Source: Methanobacteriaceae archaeon
Lineage (GTDB): Archaea; Methanobacteriota; Methanobacteria; Methanobacteriales; Methanobacteriaceae
Direction of reading: 5' to 3'
Assembly: GCA_017883605.1 (NCBI GenBank)
Contig: JADGNH010000055.1
Span: 1-11,480 of the forward strand
Length of the DNA stretch: 11,480 nt
The notes beneath the pieces were generated by a model. The model saw nothing but the letters and a program-made list of their open reading frames with translations, ran no database searches and was not told where the DNA came from. Below, piece after piece: positions 9,822 through 11,480 of this stretch (the stretch's first letter is position 1; every line of letters starts with the position of its first letter). Both the position numbers and the translations under genes were made by a program.

Positions 9822-11480
9822 TTACAAAGCTCTATCCAGTCCATCAACTGCTTCAGGATTTGCCAGTGTGCTGATATCACCCACAGGCTCTCCCCTTACC
9901 TTTGCCTTTATCACTCGGCGCATAATCTTTCCGGAACGGGTTTTAGGAAGGTCTAAAACGAAGTTTATATATTTAGGACTGGCTATGGGACCTATCTCTT
10001 CCCTTACATGGTTTCTCAGCCTGTCCTTGAACTTAGAATCTGGTTTGAATTCTTCCTTAAGTATCACAAATGCGCAGATTTCCTCCCCCCTTATTGGATC
10101 TGGTTTTCCCACCACCGCTGCCTCGGCAACTGCGTGGTCACTTACCAGGGCTGATTCAATCTCCGCCGTGCTTATCCTGTGCCCGGCAACATTCAGGACA
10201 TCGTCTTCCCTTCCCTGAATCCAGAAGTAACCGTCTTCATCCTTACGAGCAACATCGCCGCTGAGATAAACATCCTTGAAAGTGCTCCAGTAAGCCTCCA
10301 AATATCTTTCAGGGTCTTTGTACAGGGTCCTGAACATGGAAGGCCAGGAAGATTTTATCACCAGATGTCCACCACCATGTTCAACGCTTTTACCATCATC
10401 ATCAACCACATCTGCACTTACCGTGGGAAAAGGTTTAACTGCCGAGCCTGGTTTAAGATCCGATAGGGGAAGGGGCGTAATGAGGTGCATTCCAGTCTCG
10501 GTCTGCCACCAGGTGTCCATAATGGGACACCTTCCCCCACCAATATGTTGATGATACCAAGTCCAGGCTTCCGGGTTTATGGGCTCCCCAACACTCCCTA
10601 AAAGTCTTAAAGTGCTTAGATCATATTTCTCCGGCCATCTTTCACCAAACTTCATGAACATCCTTACTGTGGTAGGTGCGGTATAGAAAACTGTCACATT
10701 ATAATCCTGAACCATCCTCCACAGCCTCCCCGGGTCGGGATAGTCGGGAGTACCTTCGTAGAGAACAGATGTTGCACCCAGCATAAGAGGGGCATAGACT
10801 ATGTAGCTGTGGCCGGTGATCCAGCCTACATCCGCAGCACACCACCATATATCATCTTTTTTAAGGTCAAAAACAAATTTAAGGGTGGTGTAAGTTCCAA
10901 CTGCGTATCCCCCCTGAACATGCATTACCCCTTTGGGTTTGCCGGTGGTTCCAGAGGTGTAGAGAATGAAAAGGGGATCTTCAGGATCCATGACCTCTGT
11001 TTGGCACTCACTGTCCATCCCATCGGTGATCTGGTGCCACCACAGGTCTCTACTTTCTTCCATTTCTACATCAAGGCCGGTGTGTCTTACCACAATAAGA
11101 TTTTTGATGGCAGGGGTTTTATCCATTATTCTATCCACATTTTCCTTGAGATTTATTAGTTTACCTCTTCTATAGAATCCGTCGGTGGTTATGGCCACCT
11201 TTGAATCAGCGTCGTTTGCCCTCTCCTGGAAGGCCTTTGCTGAAAACCCTGAAAAGATCACAGAATGGACGGCACCGATTTTGGCACAGGCCAACATCGC
11301 AATGGGAAGTTCCGGTATCATGGGAAGGTAAATACTTACTGTATCTCCCTTGCTCACCCCCAGATTCTTGAGGGCATTGGCAAAGCGATTGACTTCCAGG
11401 TAAAGGTCTCCATAACTTAATTTCCGAACCTCTCCAGATTCTCCCTCCCAGATATACGCTACTTTATCTTTTATGGGGCT
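9822..11480 (-). CDS. acs: Acetyl-CoA synthetase, AMP-forming (5' end outside window)
   Basis: The reading frame is open from the right edge to TAA at 9822-9824, giving 552 visible residues; the family has about 630-660, so roughly the first 80-110 are missing. The enzyme makes acetyl-CoA from acetate, ATP and CoA through acetyl-AMP, feeding carbon assimilation. The adenylate-forming signature YTSGTTGKPKG is at visible residues 174-184. WWCAADVGWITGHSYIVYAP and DTWWQTETG are Acs-specific. The C-terminal domain has the hinge-region segment WIQGREDDVLNVAGHRIST and PKTRSGKIMRR, whose Lys is the catalytic, acetylation-regulated residue. All these are intact. The in-frame GTG at 11357 is not the start, because ELKLSYGDLYLEV-like Acs sequence continues upstream of it (SYGDLYLEVNRFANALKNLG). 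Confidence 0.96.
   Translation of the reverse strand, partial: SPIKDKVAYIWEGESGEVRKLSYGDLYLEVNRFANALKNLGVSKGDTVSIYLPMIPELPIAMLACAKIGAVHSVIFSGFSAKAFQERANDADSKVAITTDGFYRRGKLINLKENVDRIMDKTPAIKNLIVVRHTGLDVEMEESRDLWWHQITDGMDSECQTEVMDPEDPLFILYTSGTTGKPKGVMHVQGGYAVGTYTTLKFVFDLKKDDIWWCAADVGWITGHSYIVYAPLMLGATSVLYEGTPDYPDPGRLWRMVQDYNVTVFYTAPTTVRMFMKFGERWPEKYDLSTLRLLGSVGEPINPEAWTWYHQHIGGGRCPIMDTWWQTETGMHLITPLPLSDLKPGSAVKPFPTVSADVVDDDGKSVEHGGGHLVIKSSWPSMFRTLYKDPERYLEAYWSTFKDVYLSGDVARKDEDGYFWIQGREDDVLNVAGHRISTAEIESALVSDHAVAEAAVVGKPDPIRGEEICAFVILKEEFKPDSKFKDRLRNHVREEIGPIASPKYINFVLDLPKTRSGKIMRRVIKAKVRGEPVGDISTLANPEAVDGLDRAL

Noticed and set aside
10809..11175. Plus-strand ORFs within acs
   Set aside because: They overlap the strongly conserved acetyl-CoA synthetase frame and show no domain of their own.
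11355..11357. Start of acs at the GTG
   Set aside because: The frame continues to the window edge with recognisable Acs sequence (SYGDLYLEVNRFANALKNLG), so the gene is truncated by the window.

Overview
The window looks like a chromosome segment of a methanogenic archaeon of the order Methanobacteriales, probably Methanobacterium or a close relative. The main evidence is a run of archaeal-type translation genes in a conserved order: RNase P subunit Rnp4, a YhbY/CRM protein, eS19, a PDCD5-family protein, a PP-loop protein, eL39, eL31, aIF6, eL20 and prefoldin alpha, followed by FtsY. The rnp4 and PDCD5 genes correspond to Methanothermobacter MTH1618 and MTH1615. AT-rich spacers, Shine-Dalgarno (SD) sites of the GGAGGTGA type and frequent TTG starts fit this assignment.

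Left edge (1-727): four perfect copies and one decayed copy of a 30-bp tandem repeat. They can be read as the C-terminus of an unseen protein built from 10-residue repeats. A Fap7/adenylate-kinase-like NTPase, linked to ribosome maturation, follows. A 244-bp spacer (728-971) then leads into the large operon.

Translation operon (972-4817): ten same-strand genes, tightly packed, with several 4-nt overlaps. It combines ribosomal proteins (eS19, eL31, eL39, eL20), maturation factors (Rnp4, YhbY-like, aIF6), a cotranslational chaperone subunit (prefoldin alpha), a PDCD5-family nucleic-acid-binding protein and an uncharacterised PP-loop ATPase. An AT-only palindrome with a T-run separates it from ftsY (4958-6133), the SRP receptor gene, which joins translation to membrane targeting.

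Accessory stretch (6140-8334): on the minus strand, a HepT/MntA toxin-antitoxin pair with its own promoter, and upstream of it a SAM-dependent methyltransferase. Divergent from the methyltransferase is a small trypsin-fold protease gene. Its likely N-terminal membrane anchor lies in a different reading frame, separated at a T7 run.

Right part (8335-11480): a COG1926 phosphoribosyltransferase with a strong hairpin after it, an archaeal-type dUTPase, and convergent to it an AMP-forming acetyl-CoA synthetase that runs off the right edge.

The most unusual signals are (i) a 23-bp triplication across the PDCD5 stop codon that creates a chain of ATGA-linked mini-ORFs leading towards the SD-less PP-loop gene, (ii) the frame-split protease, (iii) the repeat-protein C-terminus at the left edge, and (iv) the number of short direct repeats at gene ends and in linkers. 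I see no clear evidence of a wholly new defence or mobile system.
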